64,000 nucleotides of DNA from assembly GCA_021650895.1 (NCBI GenBank), contig CP091278.1, positions 1,083,659 to 1,147,658 on the forward strand. Direction: 5' to 3'. Made by a program: the position numbers and the translations under genes. Of this stretch, positions 39,842 to 48,104 are shown in pieces (position 1 is the stretch's first letter; the number at the start of each line of letters is the position of its first letter). Source of the DNA: Candidatus Jettenia sp. (GTDB taxonomy: Bacteria > Planctomycetota > Brocadiia > Brocadiales > Brocadiaceae). The notes beneath the pieces are model-generated. The model searched no databases. It was not told the origin of the DNA and saw nothing but the letters and a program-made list of their open reading frames with translations.

Positions 39842-39931
39842 AAAAAAAGCCCAACAAGAGAGGTACCTTCTTTCCTTATCATTGTCCCATTGATTAACAG
39901 TTATACATATTAGCCGGTCTGCCGTTAATCA
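39842..39931 (-). ncRNA. Structured leader element, copy C
   Basis: On the minus strand, stem TGATTAAC/GTTAATCA closes a loop holding AGACCGGCTAATATGTATA. GGGAC, a weaker second stem and GTTGGGCTTTTTTT follow. The element begins about 9 bases after the operator at 39940-39954, so it would be at the 5' end of that transcript. Confidence 0.45.
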
Positions 39932-39939
39932 CAATACGA

Positions 39940-39994
39940 TGAAACTGAGTCTCAGTTTCGACAAACACTATATCAGAATAAAAATCATTGTCAA
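39940..39994 (-). promoter_or_regulatory. Promoter with 7-1-7 operator ahead of the prepilin leader
   Basis: On the minus strand: TTGACA at 39989-39994, 16-base spacer, TATAGT at 39967-39972, then the operator at 39940-39954 (plus-strand TGAAACT-G-AGTCTCA). The operator extends into a larger perfect palindrome, GAAACTGAG-T-CTCAGTTTC (39941-39959). The operator starts 12 bases after the -10 box. Confidence 0.65.
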
Positions 39995-40140
39995 TAAAAA
40001 AATTAGAAATAGTATATTGTTATTAATAATTTTTTGTTCATGAGCATTCAATAAAAATTCCTGTAGTATCAACCTGTTATTGAAAAGCATGTTTACGGTT
40101 TTTATTGACATTACCCTCTCAAGTATTTATAATTTTTACT

Positions 40141-40223
40141 AAGGCCTAGCAAAGAGGCAAAAAACCTCCTTGTCCTGGTCCGGGGATTAATAATTGTACT
40201 TTAGCCGGTCGGTTATTAATCCC
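40141..40223 (-). ncRNA. Structured leader element, copy B
   Basis: The minus strand has a perfect stem GGGATTAATAA/TTATTAATCCC, the loop CGACCGGCTAAAGTACAA, the second stem AAGGAGG/CCTCTTT and GCTAGGCCTT. The T-run of copies A and C is absent. It lies upstream of the regulated promoter at 39994, so it is not part of that transcript. Confidence 0.4.
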
Positions 40224-40320
40224 TTTTCTTAAATACCATACCAAAACTCTACAGAAAACAAGCCTAATACAGTGTTAACATACATTGCAGCCTCCGTAAA
40301 ATTCCCTTACCAATATTTCT

Positions 40321-40379
40321 AAAAACAAAAAAGCCTTACCGCAAAGATACTCATGGAAAATATCTTCGGCAGTAAGGCT
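40321..40379 (-). terminator. Intrinsic terminator downstream of DUF2325
   Basis: On the minus strand AGCCTTAC...GTAAGGCT forms the base of a long hairpin extended by GAAGATA/TATCTTT, followed at once by TTTTTTG. It is 620 bases after the DUF2325 stop. Confidence 0.7.
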
Positions 40380-40440
40380 ATCTTATTTCAACGTGTCGGT
40401 TATGAGTGTAAGTGTCTGTTATTTATACTGACACTGCCTA

Positions 40441-40632
40441 CTAGTACACTGTCAACTTAATTTATTATAATAGACTCTCTCGTATGTGTCATTGCGAGGG
40501 GTATTTTCCCGAAGCAATCTCTTTTGAAATATCCAGGGGATTGCTTCGGACAATACCCTCGCAATGACACAGCCACATGCAGTTAAACCGATACAAATCG
40601 TATTATCATGAATTATATTGACAGTGTACTAG
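40441..40632. mobile_element. 192-bp inverted-repeat element carrying a TCATTGCGAGG palindrome
   Basis: Perfect 15-base ends CTAGTACACTGTCAA and TTGACAGTGTACTAG delimit it. Inside, at 40487-40569, lies the palindromic TGTCATTGCGAGG...CCTCGCAATGACA repeat with internal GAAGCAATC arms. There is no coding sequence. It is probably a non-autonomous transposable element. Confidence 0.65.
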
Positions 40633-40811
40633 CACTGTCCACTGTTACAAGACCCTTTACTTTGCGCCCCCCGATCACTCGAGGTTTACCTTTATCGAAT
40701 ATTTTACCGCTTTAGTTCTCTGTTAAAGAGAAATTTTCATTTTACCTATACAGCCTAAGGTGTATTATAGCCGAAATCATCTGTTTTACGAGAGATGGGT
40801 CAAGGCTTTAG

Positions 40812-40918
40812 AGTTTGTGCAAAAATTTCTAAATGGAACCATAGAGAATAAGGGTTTTTATCGAAAAATATCGTATAAAGTAGTATGGGTAAAAATAATC
40901 ATACTCTTTGCACGAACT
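40812..40918. mobile_element. 107-bp mini-element with 6-bp target duplication
   Basis: Ends AGTTTGTGCAAA and TTTGCACGAACT are inverted with one mismatch. CTTTAG is duplicated at 40806-40811 and 40919-40924. The host sequence is again an AAGGCTTTAGCC-like repeat. Confidence 0.6.
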
Positions 40919-40996
40919 CTTTAGCCCCGAGTACGCCTGACTCAAAAATTCAAACTGAAAGGTTTGAATTATAATCATGGCTTGATGATTGACCTG

Positions 40997-41311
40997 TTAC
41001 ACCAGAGCTTGTAACCCTATCTTTTTTAATTGTCTCTGGTTTTCCTTCATTTTCTGATGTACAGATGACCATGATCTTTTTGCATAGACAATGGGGATGC
41101 CTTTACTTTCAGCGATCTTTTTTATCTTATGTGATAGATTGTGATTGACAAAGTCGTACAGTACTATGATAAAGTCCATAGTTTCCGGAATCCCGCCATG
41201 TACCTTTTGTCCACTCCGCCCAGTTATGTGCCGAACATCATTTACCCCCATTCTATCAAGTTCTTTTGGAATACTACCTAAATGATCACCACCAACAATA
41301 AGTACAGACAT
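40997..41311 (-). CDS. DUF2325 family protein
   Basis: The start is placed at ATG 41309-41311, with GAGGAGGAG eight bases upstream. The longer frame to 41371 runs into the promoter and operator. The 104-residue product MSVLIVGGDHLGSIPKELDRMG is Rossmann-like; DFIIVLYDFVNHNLSHKIKKIAESKGIPIVYAKRS completes a DUF2325 fold, shown here as the family pattern. The biochemical role of the family is not established. The gene is controlled by the best palindromic operator in the window and is monocistronic, which would suit a stress or redox response. Confidence 0.82.
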   Translation of the reverse strand: MSVLIVGGDHLGSIPKELDRMGVNDVRHITGRSGQKVHGGIPETMDFIIVLYDFVNHNLSHKIKKIAESKGIPIVYAKRSWSSVHQKMKENQRQLKKIGLQALV

Positions 41312-41345
41312 TTTTCTCTCCTCCTCTTCAAAGTTATTAATAGAT

Positions 41346-41394
41346 ATATTGAGACTCAGTCTCAATATCATATAAAAAAAATTTTAGATGTCAA
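41346..41394 (-). promoter_or_regulatory. Promoter with perfect palindromic operator of DUF2325
   Basis: On the minus strand: TTGACA at 41389-41394, 16-base spacer, TATGAT at 41367-41372, operator TGAGACT-C-AGTCTCA at 41350-41364. Arms extend to 11 bases each side of the centre (41346-41368), overlapping the -10 box. This is the strongest copy of the motif. Confidence 0.8.
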
Positions 41395-41947
41395 TACAAA
41401 ATAAAAAATTTATCTTAAGTTTCGTATAGTTAACAAACTCTAAAACATTCATAATGGTGGAAGAACAGGGACTATGCAGGTAAGTACCTGATCACAAGTT
41501 TTTGTACATTCTCTTCATCAAGAGAATATAGAAGACAGAATCCAGAAGACAGGATACCCCTTGCGGGTTCAATTTTGTAAATTGAACCCCTATATTTTGC
41601 GTGGTCGATAGCTCATAGCGTTTTCATGGTTAAACACAGAGGGAAATATTCCAAATTGAGGGTTCAGGTTATAAACCTGAACCCGCGCCCAGATATTGCT
41701 ATCAGATATATAGATAACTTATGGAGAAATGCTCCATTTACCCACCCCTAAATCCCCTCCCAAGAGGGGACTTTTTACTCCCCTCTTGAGAGGGGCGAGG
41801 GGTGTGTTCATGGCATAACGAAAAACTTTGAAATTTCTATACATTCCATGAGATTGTAAACCGGATATACCATAATTCTGATGAATTTATCTATAGATAT
41901 CCCGAAAAACGGCACGTTTTATTCCCCAATCTTCAGTCAAAATGCTA
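41395..41947. other. Intergenic region with C-rich palindrome
   Basis: The only recognisable feature is the C-rich palindromic repeat at 41737-41803 (second copy of the 9303-9368 unit). A short inverted GGTTCA/TGAACC pair lies near 41575-41690. No gene was seen. Confidence 0.6.
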
Positions 41948-44458
41948 TCACTTATTTTTCACGGCATCCTCAAGTGCCTTCAATCGCTTTAGCTTCATTG
42001 CCTCGTCCTGAATATGTGTGAGTTTGCCCATAGTTTGCGAACTGCCCAACCACCAACTTATATCCTGCTGGGCATGGGCTACCCCTTTGTACCCCTGCAA
42101 ATGTTTCCAAAACCACATCTCTACATATTCCCTTTCCACACCGCTTGGATTTCCATCCTTTTCAGTGAATATAGCATAGGCGCCAAGAATTGGTCCTACA
42201 ACTGGCAAGTGACCATTGGTTTTTTTCAAGAGATTATAAACTTCCGATCCTAATTTTTCAGGACCGAGTATCTTGACCATTAAGTCACTCAAGGGAAAGG
42301 GAGGTCTTTCTTCCGGCGATGGCTTAACCATATCCCCGGCAAAAAGCTCTTCTACGATGAACTGTGCCTCATCTATCCGTTTCCATGACTCAAACATATA
42401 TTGATCCATAGAATCCAGCCACATCTTTGAAAATCGGCTGCCATGACATTTTGCACAAAGTTCTATCCAATAGCGCCGTTTCTCAAGGCTTTCCGGGGAA
42501 TAAATTTCAAGCTTCTTATCCATCGGCGGTATTTTTACACCATAGGGAAAATCCTTTAGACTTGATTTAAACTCCACTTCTTTTGGTGGAGTGACCCCCA
42601 TACGCCATATACCTTTGGTCTCCACGTTCATTTCCCATCGGCCGTTACCTACATACATATGACAGTATTGACATGTCGGGGTAGGATAATCTTTGCCGGG
42701 AATCACCTCAGAGAGTTTCTTTTCCCAGTTCCACTTCTCCCCGGAAATCTCATAAGCAATTCCCCATCTGGAATGTATATAACTCTCCCAGTCAGGATGA
42801 TCAGGTCCTAAATGACAGCCTGAACATACCTCCGGACGGCGCGCTTCGGCAGCCGAAAAGAGATGACGACCATGACAGTCATCACATGATGACATATTCT
42901 GATGACACTGATCGCATCCAATCATAGAAAAACCCTGATTGCGCCGGTAATTCTCGACATACCACGGCGTTGACAAACCTCCTTCCCAACTATGAGGATG
43001 ACTTGGCTTACCGTAATCTCTGCCTCTGGCAAACTCCTTTGCCTGGTTTGGATGACATATACCACATGAGTTATCTGCTGTAGGCATAAACAAGCTTTCA
43101 TGATCTTTGCCGTGACAATAGGAACAATAAACGCCATCTTTGGTCCCTGGTTTCCAGTTGTTTAACTCCTTACCAATAAGCTCCTCAATCTCCTGTGTCT
43201 CTGCAGCAACCTCTGCATTCTTCTTAGGATTTGCATGATTGGACATCTTCCATTGCGCTACAATACCGGGAGTAGCTTCTTCATGACATTCCACGCACTC
43301 ATCGTACCGGTATTTCTCTAAAAGCTTTTTATAATCATTACTGTCAGTTGGGAAATAATGCCTTGCTGGATTAAAGTAGATATAAAAGGGAATCGGTTTA
43401 TAAAATTCTCCCCATGGACCATCGCCCTGAGACAAACCTACAAAATCCTCAAACATCTTCTTAAGCTCCGGATCCGGATACGTAAAAGAGCCTGGAGGGC
43501 CTTTAAGCACAGGGGGAACTATTTCCGTTTTAGGTCTTTTTGTTTCATCTTCCACCACAAAAATTCCAAACATCCCATTCATCATATGCTCATTATCATG
43601 GCAGTGGAACGCCCAGTTACCGGGTCCGACACCCTCTCCGGCAACAAAATCCAGGACATACGAAGTAAAAGGCGCTAATGATATGTTATCAACAAGCTGT
43701 CCACTCGCTTTATCCATCCAGCGATGACCATGAGTATGAAAGGTGTGCATCTCTCCGGAAGAATTTATGAGATGAAATCTTACCTTTTCACCCATCTTTG
43801 CCTGCCATACCAATCCGGGAAAGGCAGAACGGTCTCCGTTCATAAATTCCACATCTCCGGACTTATCGTTAAAGGCCTCATATTCCTTTCCCTGTAAAAG
43901 AAACGTATGCATGAAGACTACAAACTCTTTATCAGGGGGGTCTGGATCGCCATCCTCTGGTTCCACAATGAGAGATCCCCATAATCCTCTGGATACCCCC
44001 TCTTCGCCTCCCATCTCAAAGACATGAGGGTGATAAAACCAGGTTCCCGGCGTACCAGAGGTATCCCACTCAAACGTCCCTGAATATCCGGGATCTACGA
44101 TACTAGCCAGATTTCCTGCTATATGAGCGCCATCACTGGCAACCGTGTACTTTACCCCATGAGGATGGATAGATGAAGGGACGGTAAGTTTATTCGTGAA
44201 GTGGATTCTGACCTTCGTTCCTTCTTTCACTTTGATGGTGGGACCAGGCACGGTCGGTTTTTCTCCTTTTATACAGTACCCCCATGCACCAAAGAATACC
44301 CCCGGCCTGAGTTCCAGATCAACAGACCTCGCCTCCATCTCAAGATTAAGAACTCCATCTTTCCCTACAAGACAGGAAATTTCAGCGTATCCATACCGAA
44401 ACCAGAAAAGAAGACATACAAGAACTGTTGTCGGGTAAGCCCATAATTTACGAGACAT
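41948..44458 (-). CDS. Multicopper oxidase / octaheme hydroxylamine-oxidoreductase-like fusion, probable encapsulin cargo
   Basis: A signal peptide (to about residue 25) precedes two cupredoxin domains: IHPHGVKY, WFYHPH, HTFHTHGH and AFHCHDNEHMMNGM, a full set of type 1 and trinuclear copper ligands. From about residue 385 there are eight CXXCH hemes (CVECH, CSYCH, CGICH, CDQCH, CDDCH, CSGCH, CQYCH, CAKCH). CSGCHLGPDHPDWESY is the region conserved in HAO. The fusion of 836 residues could pass electrons between an octaheme N-oxide site and a copper site. It starts 3 bases after the encapsulin stop, so it is cotranslated with it. I recall similar NIR-HAO fusions named as encapsulin cargo in anammox bacteria. 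The complete HCH/HPH set looks more like a two-domain laccase than NirK. Confidence 0.9.
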   Translation of the reverse strand: MSRKLWAYPTTVLVCLLFWFRYGYAEISCLVGKDGVLNLEMEARSVDLELRPGVFFGAWGYCIKGEKPTVPGPTIKVKEGTKVRIHFTNKLTVPSSIHPHGVKYTVASDGAHIAGNLASIVDPGYSGTFEWDTSGTPGTWFYHPHVFEMGGEEGVSRGLWGSLIVEPEDGDPDPPDKEFVVFMHTFLLQGKEYEAFNDKSGDVEFMNGDRSAFPGLVWQAKMGEKVRFHLINSSGEMHTFHTHGHRWMDKASGQLVDNISLAPFTSYVLDFVAGEGVGPGNWAFHCHDNEHMMNGMFGIFVVEDETKRPKTEIVPPVLKGPPGSFTYPDPELKKMFEDFVGLSQGDGPWGEFYKPIPFYIYFNPARHYFPTDSNDYKKLLEKYRYDECVECHEEATPGIVAQWKMSNHANPKKNAEVAAETQEIEELIGKELNNWKPGTKDGVYCSYCHGKDHESLFMPTADNSCGICHPNQAKEFARGRDYGKPSHPHSWEGGLSTPWYVENYRRNQGFSMIGCDQCHQNMSSCDDCHGRHLFSAAEARRPEVCSGCHLGPDHPDWESYIHSRWGIAYEISGEKWNWEKKLSEVIPGKDYPTPTCQYCHMYVGNGRWEMNVETKGIWRMGVTPPKEVEFKSSLKDFPYGVKIPPMDKKLEIYSPESLEKRRYWIELCAKCHGSRFSKMWLDSMDQYMFESWKRIDEAQFIVEELFAGDMVKPSPEERPPFPLSDLMVKILGPEKLGSEVYNLLKKTNGHLPVVGPILGAYAIFTEKDGNPSGVEREYVEMWFWKHLQGYKGVAHAQQDISWWLGSSQTMGKLTHIQDEAMKLKRLKALEDAVKNK

Positions 44459-44461
44459 ACC

Positions 44462-45595
44462 TTACTCCAGTGTGCAAATGGCTTGAGGGCATTTAATTCT
44501 CAGCACTGAACTCCCAACAACCCTGAACCGGTGATTCAAATCCTGAGAGCCCCAGTACTCTACCTTAAAATTAATCCCTACCGCCAAATCCAGGTTTTGT
44601 CTGCCAGTCGCTACAACAAGGGCAACATCCTTTTTGAATACCGGACTTTGATATACGCCCCCTTTTACCAACTCCTTTACCCCTTCTATTTCTAATTTCC
44701 CTGTACGCTCATAAACCTTATGGAGGAGGGCGTAAAGTTTTGGACTCACAACGAGGGCATAAGGAGGGGAAAAACCCGAACTCCTTAGTTTTTCCACAGC
44801 CGATACAATATCCTGAAAACCATTCCCTATTACCGACCAGTCACTAAGCTTCAGGATATTCCTTCCGTTAGCATTTAAAAGTCCCGACATACCCATTTCC
44901 GGCAGGCCATGAAATATAAGATCGTCTTCCCTGGCGGCAGCAGCTATTGCGGCGCCCACCGCAGCGCTTACATCCAATGGAGTCTCACACTTTTTCCTTG
45001 CCTCTATATCCCTCCAGAAGAGCCAAAAATCTTTGTAAATAAGAGGTATGTGTGCAATTTCTCTTTTCAGGGAATGTATGGCTTCGTTTCCCTCGCCCAA
45101 CATATCAACATTTGCCCAGGAGGGTATTGCATAGGTATCAAGAGGTACACATTGAGCGCCTGTTCCTAATGGACCGTAAACCTCGATAAACTTTCTTCCC
45201 ACACGATGCCCTTCAACCGTCTCGTGGACTGTACGCTGCAATTTTGCCCAGTCTTCGGTACCAAGATGCACTTCAGATGTAATTTCTGCACATCTTGCCT
45301 CTTTCATCCCCGGGGATGTCTCCCCTTGTGAACAACCATAAGGCGCTCCCCCTTCCTTTGCTAAATCAGATGAAACAACTGGCGCTTTATGGCATGCAAG
45401 ACAGCCCTGCTCCAGGTATTGACAATTTTTATGGACCTTTCTTAATTCCTGTGCTGTGTGACACGAAAAGCAGTCATTTTCTTTCGTACACGCAGCAAAA
45501 ACAGATGAACCCCATGGTGAAAAACAGAATGTTACGAGTAAGGCAATAACCCCTGCCAAACCATGCAACGTTTTATATTTACTTAGCATACTCAT
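44462..45595 (-). CDS. Secreted diheme cytochrome c - encapsulin shell protein fusion
   Basis: A signal peptide (residues 1 to about 34, ending SVFA) is followed by two heme motifs CFSCH and CLACH within 45 residues. A family 1 encapsulin domain of HK97 fold follows: TVHETVEGHRVGRKFIEVYGPLG, PLIYKDFWLFWRDIE, YALVVSPKLYALLHKVYERTG and GINFKVEYWGSQ. Encapsulins form protein shells that hold redox enzymes; a heme module on each subunit could let electrons cross the shell. Export would put the compartment outside the cytoplasm, probably in the anammoxosome or paryphoplasm. AGGAGGAAGGG precedes the ATG. The MCO-octaheme gene follows directly. Confidence 0.9.
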   Translation of the reverse strand: MSMLSKYKTLHGLAGVIALLVTFCFSPWGSSVFAACTKENDCFSCHTAQELRKVHKNCQYLEQGCLACHKAPVVSSDLAKEGGAPYGCSQGETSPGMKEARCAEITSEVHLGTEDWAKLQRTVHETVEGHRVGRKFIEVYGPLGTGAQCVPLDTYAIPSWANVDMLGEGNEAIHSLKREIAHIPLIYKDFWLFWRDIEARKKCETPLDVSAAVGAAIAAAAREDDLIFHGLPEMGMSGLLNANGRNILKLSDWSVIGNGFQDIVSAVEKLRSSGFSPPYALVVSPKLYALLHKVYERTGKLEIEGVKELVKGGVYQSPVFKKDVALVVATGRQNLDLAVGINFKVEYWGSQDLNHRFRVVGSSVLRIKCPQAICTLE

Positions 45596-45639
45596 AACCC
45601 TTCCTCCTTTTCTTAGTTAAGTTACCTTTTGAAGTTGAT

Positions 45640-46131
45640 TTAGCTCTTTCCCAGTAATTTATGTATATCTTTATCTATATGATCCGGTTCGGCATATCCC
45701 TCTTCTTTATGATATTCGAGTTCTCCGTTTTTATAGTAATATATCGTGGGAATCTTTCTGATTTTATAAATATAGCTCATCTCTTCTTTATCTCCAGCTT
45801 TAAAAATGGGGAATGCAACCCCTTTTGCTTCAATAAGATCCTTTGTCTCTTTTCCTGCCTCATCAAGTACAACACCTAGTATTTCTAAATTCTCCTTTTT
45901 GTGTTCCTTATAAATATCATTCAGTGCAGAGAGGTGCTCCTGGCAAACCTTGCATTGTGTTTCCCAGAAAATTACCGCCACGACCTTATCGCTTTTTGAT
46001 TTAATAATCTCTTTCAATTGTGTAGAGGTTATACCCTTGATATCACGTGCATAGGAAACCGTTGGTAAAAATAAGACCATAAATAAAATAAGAAGTACTG
46101 ATGCTCTTTTTAGATGGGAAATACTAGACAT
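45640..46131 (-). CDS. Exported TlpA-like thioredoxin
   Basis: A signal peptide (LILFMVLFLPTVSYA) precedes a thioredoxin fold with WETQCKVC as active site (CXXC), cis-Pro region KIPTIYYYKNG and a TlpA-type strand VVAVIFW. In 163 residues it is a single-domain disulfide reductase. Located 44 bases upstream of the encapsulin, it could keep CXXCH cysteines reduced for heme attachment, as CcmG/ResA do. AAAGGAG precedes the ATG. Confidence 0.85.
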   Translation of the reverse strand: MSSISHLKRASVLLILFMVLFLPTVSYARDIKGITSTQLKEIIKSKSDKVVAVIFWETQCKVCQEHLSALNDIYKEHKKENLEILGVVLDEAGKETKDLIEAKGVAFPIFKAGDKEEMSYIYKIRKIPTIYYYKNGELEYHKEEGYAEPDHIDKDIHKLLGKS

Positions 46132-46415
46132 GGTAAAGCTCCTTTCACTGTAAGGATTAGGGGAGTAACTGGCAAACCGCCAATGCGACTTTCAATAACA
46201 GATGCTCATAGTGTAATGCCTAATACATCAGGTCATAGGTAGTGCAATCTTGCAGATTGAATTATTCATTTTCGAGGTTAAACCAACATATCCGCATTTT
46301 ACATCAAATTTCTTAAAAAACCATAGGTAACTTTACAATACAAAAACTTGTAAAATATTTGCCAGTACACATAGTTATCGCTTTTCATTCTGCCTGAGCA
46401 AACTCCATTTCCATT
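46132..46415. other. Intergenic spacer
   Basis: No gene. An imperfect AT-rich palindrome at about 46331-46355 (TTTACAATAC...CTTGTAAAA) could be an operator for the thioredoxin gene, but nothing supports it further. Confidence 0.4.
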
Positions 46416-47477
46416 CTATTTGGATATTGAGTCTGTATCTCTTGAAAGTGCCCTGGGACCTTCCAGACAACTCTGAATATCTTCTTCAACCTGCTTTTCT
46501 ATCCATCTCGTTATATTTTCATGAGGCAGCAAGGTTTTACCATTGAAGATATAGGTAAGCCCTTTTAGTGCTTCAACAATCTCATTTTCTACACCGCCGG
46601 AGGAAAGTAAATGTGGGATAATAATAACTCTTCCATCCTCCCCGCTTGCTTTTACCATTGTTCTCAGCTCATAAATTGCCTTGTCTTTAATCTCTTTCGG
46701 GGCATCGCTTCTCCACGTGGCAACCTTCACTTCCTTAAATCCTCCTTTTTCGCAGACATATGCGGCAAGTTTCCGCATATCATGTAGCCAAAGTTTATTC
46801 TCATTCTCATCATTAGGCCCATGTCCAACCAAGATAACGGTTTCTTCCGCCGGATTCGTACTTAACTCGCGAGACCTTTCCAAAAGGATCTCTGCCACAA
46901 GAGGACTATCGTTAAGAGCCTCTGTCATAGAGAACCTTAGCTTACTCTCTAAACGGGGTAAGGATTTAACATCTGTCGTATAGGGTAATTCTTTTTGCAG
47001 ACCAAGGATGTAGCGGGAATTGCCTATAATTGGACTGTGAGAAGAGATGAACAATGGTACTACTATTACCCCGGAAACACCCTTTTCTTCTAATTTATGG
47101 ACGGCTTCCTTTATAGTCTCCGGATCAGCCATACCAAAGGCGACTTCTAACGGATACGTATCTTTGAGTGGCTTGACGGCTTCTAAAACAGAGGCATTCC
47201 ACGATGGGATTTCTTCCGGGGGCCGTTCTCCATGAACGTGACCTGCTCCTTTTTCTCCATGCCCGTGATGTGCCCCATGTGCAAGAACCAACACCCCTAT
47301 GGTTTTTGGCTGTGCCATTGCTGATAGTGTTTTTTCTTCTGTACAGGTGGTTTGACCAGGATTTTGCGCATCATGGAATCTTCCCTTTTCTTCCTGACTA
47401 TAGGTTGGTGGAATGTGTAAAAAACCCATAACGAGTACCATGAAAGAGATACTGTTCCAAAAAGCAAATCTTTCCAT
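46416..47477 (-). CDS. Exported CbiX-like chelatase with His-rich loop
   Basis: A signal peptide (FMVLVMGFLHIPPTYS) is followed by a doubled CbiX/SirB-type fold. The first half has IGVLVLAHGAHHGHGEKG, with a His-rich metal loop of seven histidines in 20 residues. The second half has VILVGHGPNDENENKLWL and IIIPHLLSSGGVENEI. Cytoplasmic CbiX inserts cobalt or iron into sirohydrochlorin; a secreted form would act outside the cytoplasm, for instance in handling heme iron or metal. AAGGAGGAATAAGG precedes the ATG. It lies upstream of the thioredoxin-encapsulin operon and may feed multiheme protein maturation; this is inference. Confidence 0.8.
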   Translation of the reverse strand: MERFAFWNSISFMVLVMGFLHIPPTYSQEEKGRFHDAQNPGQTTCTEEKTLSAMAQPKTIGVLVLAHGAHHGHGEKGAGHVHGERPPEEIPSWNASVLEAVKPLKDTYPLEVAFGMADPETIKEAVHKLEEKGVSGVIVVPLFISSHSPIIGNSRYILGLQKELPYTTDVKSLPRLESKLRFSMTEALNDSPLVAEILLERSRELSTNPAEETVILVGHGPNDENENKLWLHDMRKLAAYVCEKGGFKEVKVATWRSDAPKEIKDKAIYELRTMVKASGEDGRVIIIPHLLSSGGVENEIVEALKGLTYIFNGKTLLPHENITRWIEKQVEEDIQSCLEGPRALSRDTDSISK

Positions 47478-47651
47478 TCCTTATTCCTCCTTGTCAAAAA
47501 TCTTTAAAAGGGATTCATTTTTCTCCTGTATACATCAGGTGTTCAGCTATAGTAATCAAAAAATGAAATCAAACACAATAAACCAGGATTTGATTCCATG
47601 AGCACAGACAAGCCATCCCTGTTCAAGACATACAGGGGCAGGGTTTGTCCG

Positions 47652-47760
47652 CATATGTATCGAGCTAAAATATGGAAACGGTGAAGAATAACATAATCCC
47701 CCTTAATCCCCCTTTAGAAAAGGGGGAGATGCATAGTCCCCCTTTAAAAAAGCTTGCAAT
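47652..47760. mobile_element. Truncated CATATG-ended MITE
   Basis: The left end CATATGTATCGAGCTAAAATA and the GAAACGGTGAAGAATAA segment match the MITE family. The right end is missing after CCCCCTTTAAAAAAGC. Confidence 0.6.
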
Positions 47761-47817
47761 AGTATTTCAAGGATGAAACCGAACATATCTTCAACAGAGG
47801 AGAGACTATCCCACTGG

Positions 47818-47894
47818 TCATTGCGAGGGTCTTGTCCGAAGCAATCCTTTGCATGTTTCAGAAGAGATTGCTTCGGAAAAAACCCTCGCAATGA
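47818..47894. repeat. TCATTGCGAGG palindromic repeat, second copy
   Basis: TCATTGCGAGGGTC and AACCCTCGCAATGACA flank GAAGCAATC arms. The same unit lies inside the element at 40441-40632. Confidence 0.7.
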
Positions 47895-48008
47895 CATGTT
47901 GAGAGATTCCGTAACGTCCCTATACCAGCATACAATCAAAGACTCAACTTGCACCATATTTTGTTCGGTTTCATCTCTTGGATGCTATAAATACACCTAA
48001 TTCCTGGA

Positions 48009-48044
48009 TAACATGCCGTGTTCTGTGACACACACGGCATGTTA
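48009..48044 (+). terminator. Perfect 12-bp hairpin followed by T-run
   Basis: TAACATGCCGTG and CACGGCATGTTA are perfect inverted arms. The plus strand continues TGATTTTTTT. No plus-strand gene precedes it, so its role is unclear. Confidence 0.5.
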
Positions 48045-48104
48045 TGATTTTTTTGACAACTCCACAATTACTGAGAAACTTTGTTTCGGGAGGCTATACA
48101 ATTA

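Noticed and set aside
39469-39897. Long plus-strand reading frame and a 61-codon minus-strand frame in the prepilin leader
   Set aside because: They run through the RNA-like elements and a dispersed repeat, have no ribosome site and no family pattern.
41312-41371. Longer DUF2325 reading from 41371
   Set aside because: It translates the palindromic operator; the strong ribosome site serves the ATG at 41311.
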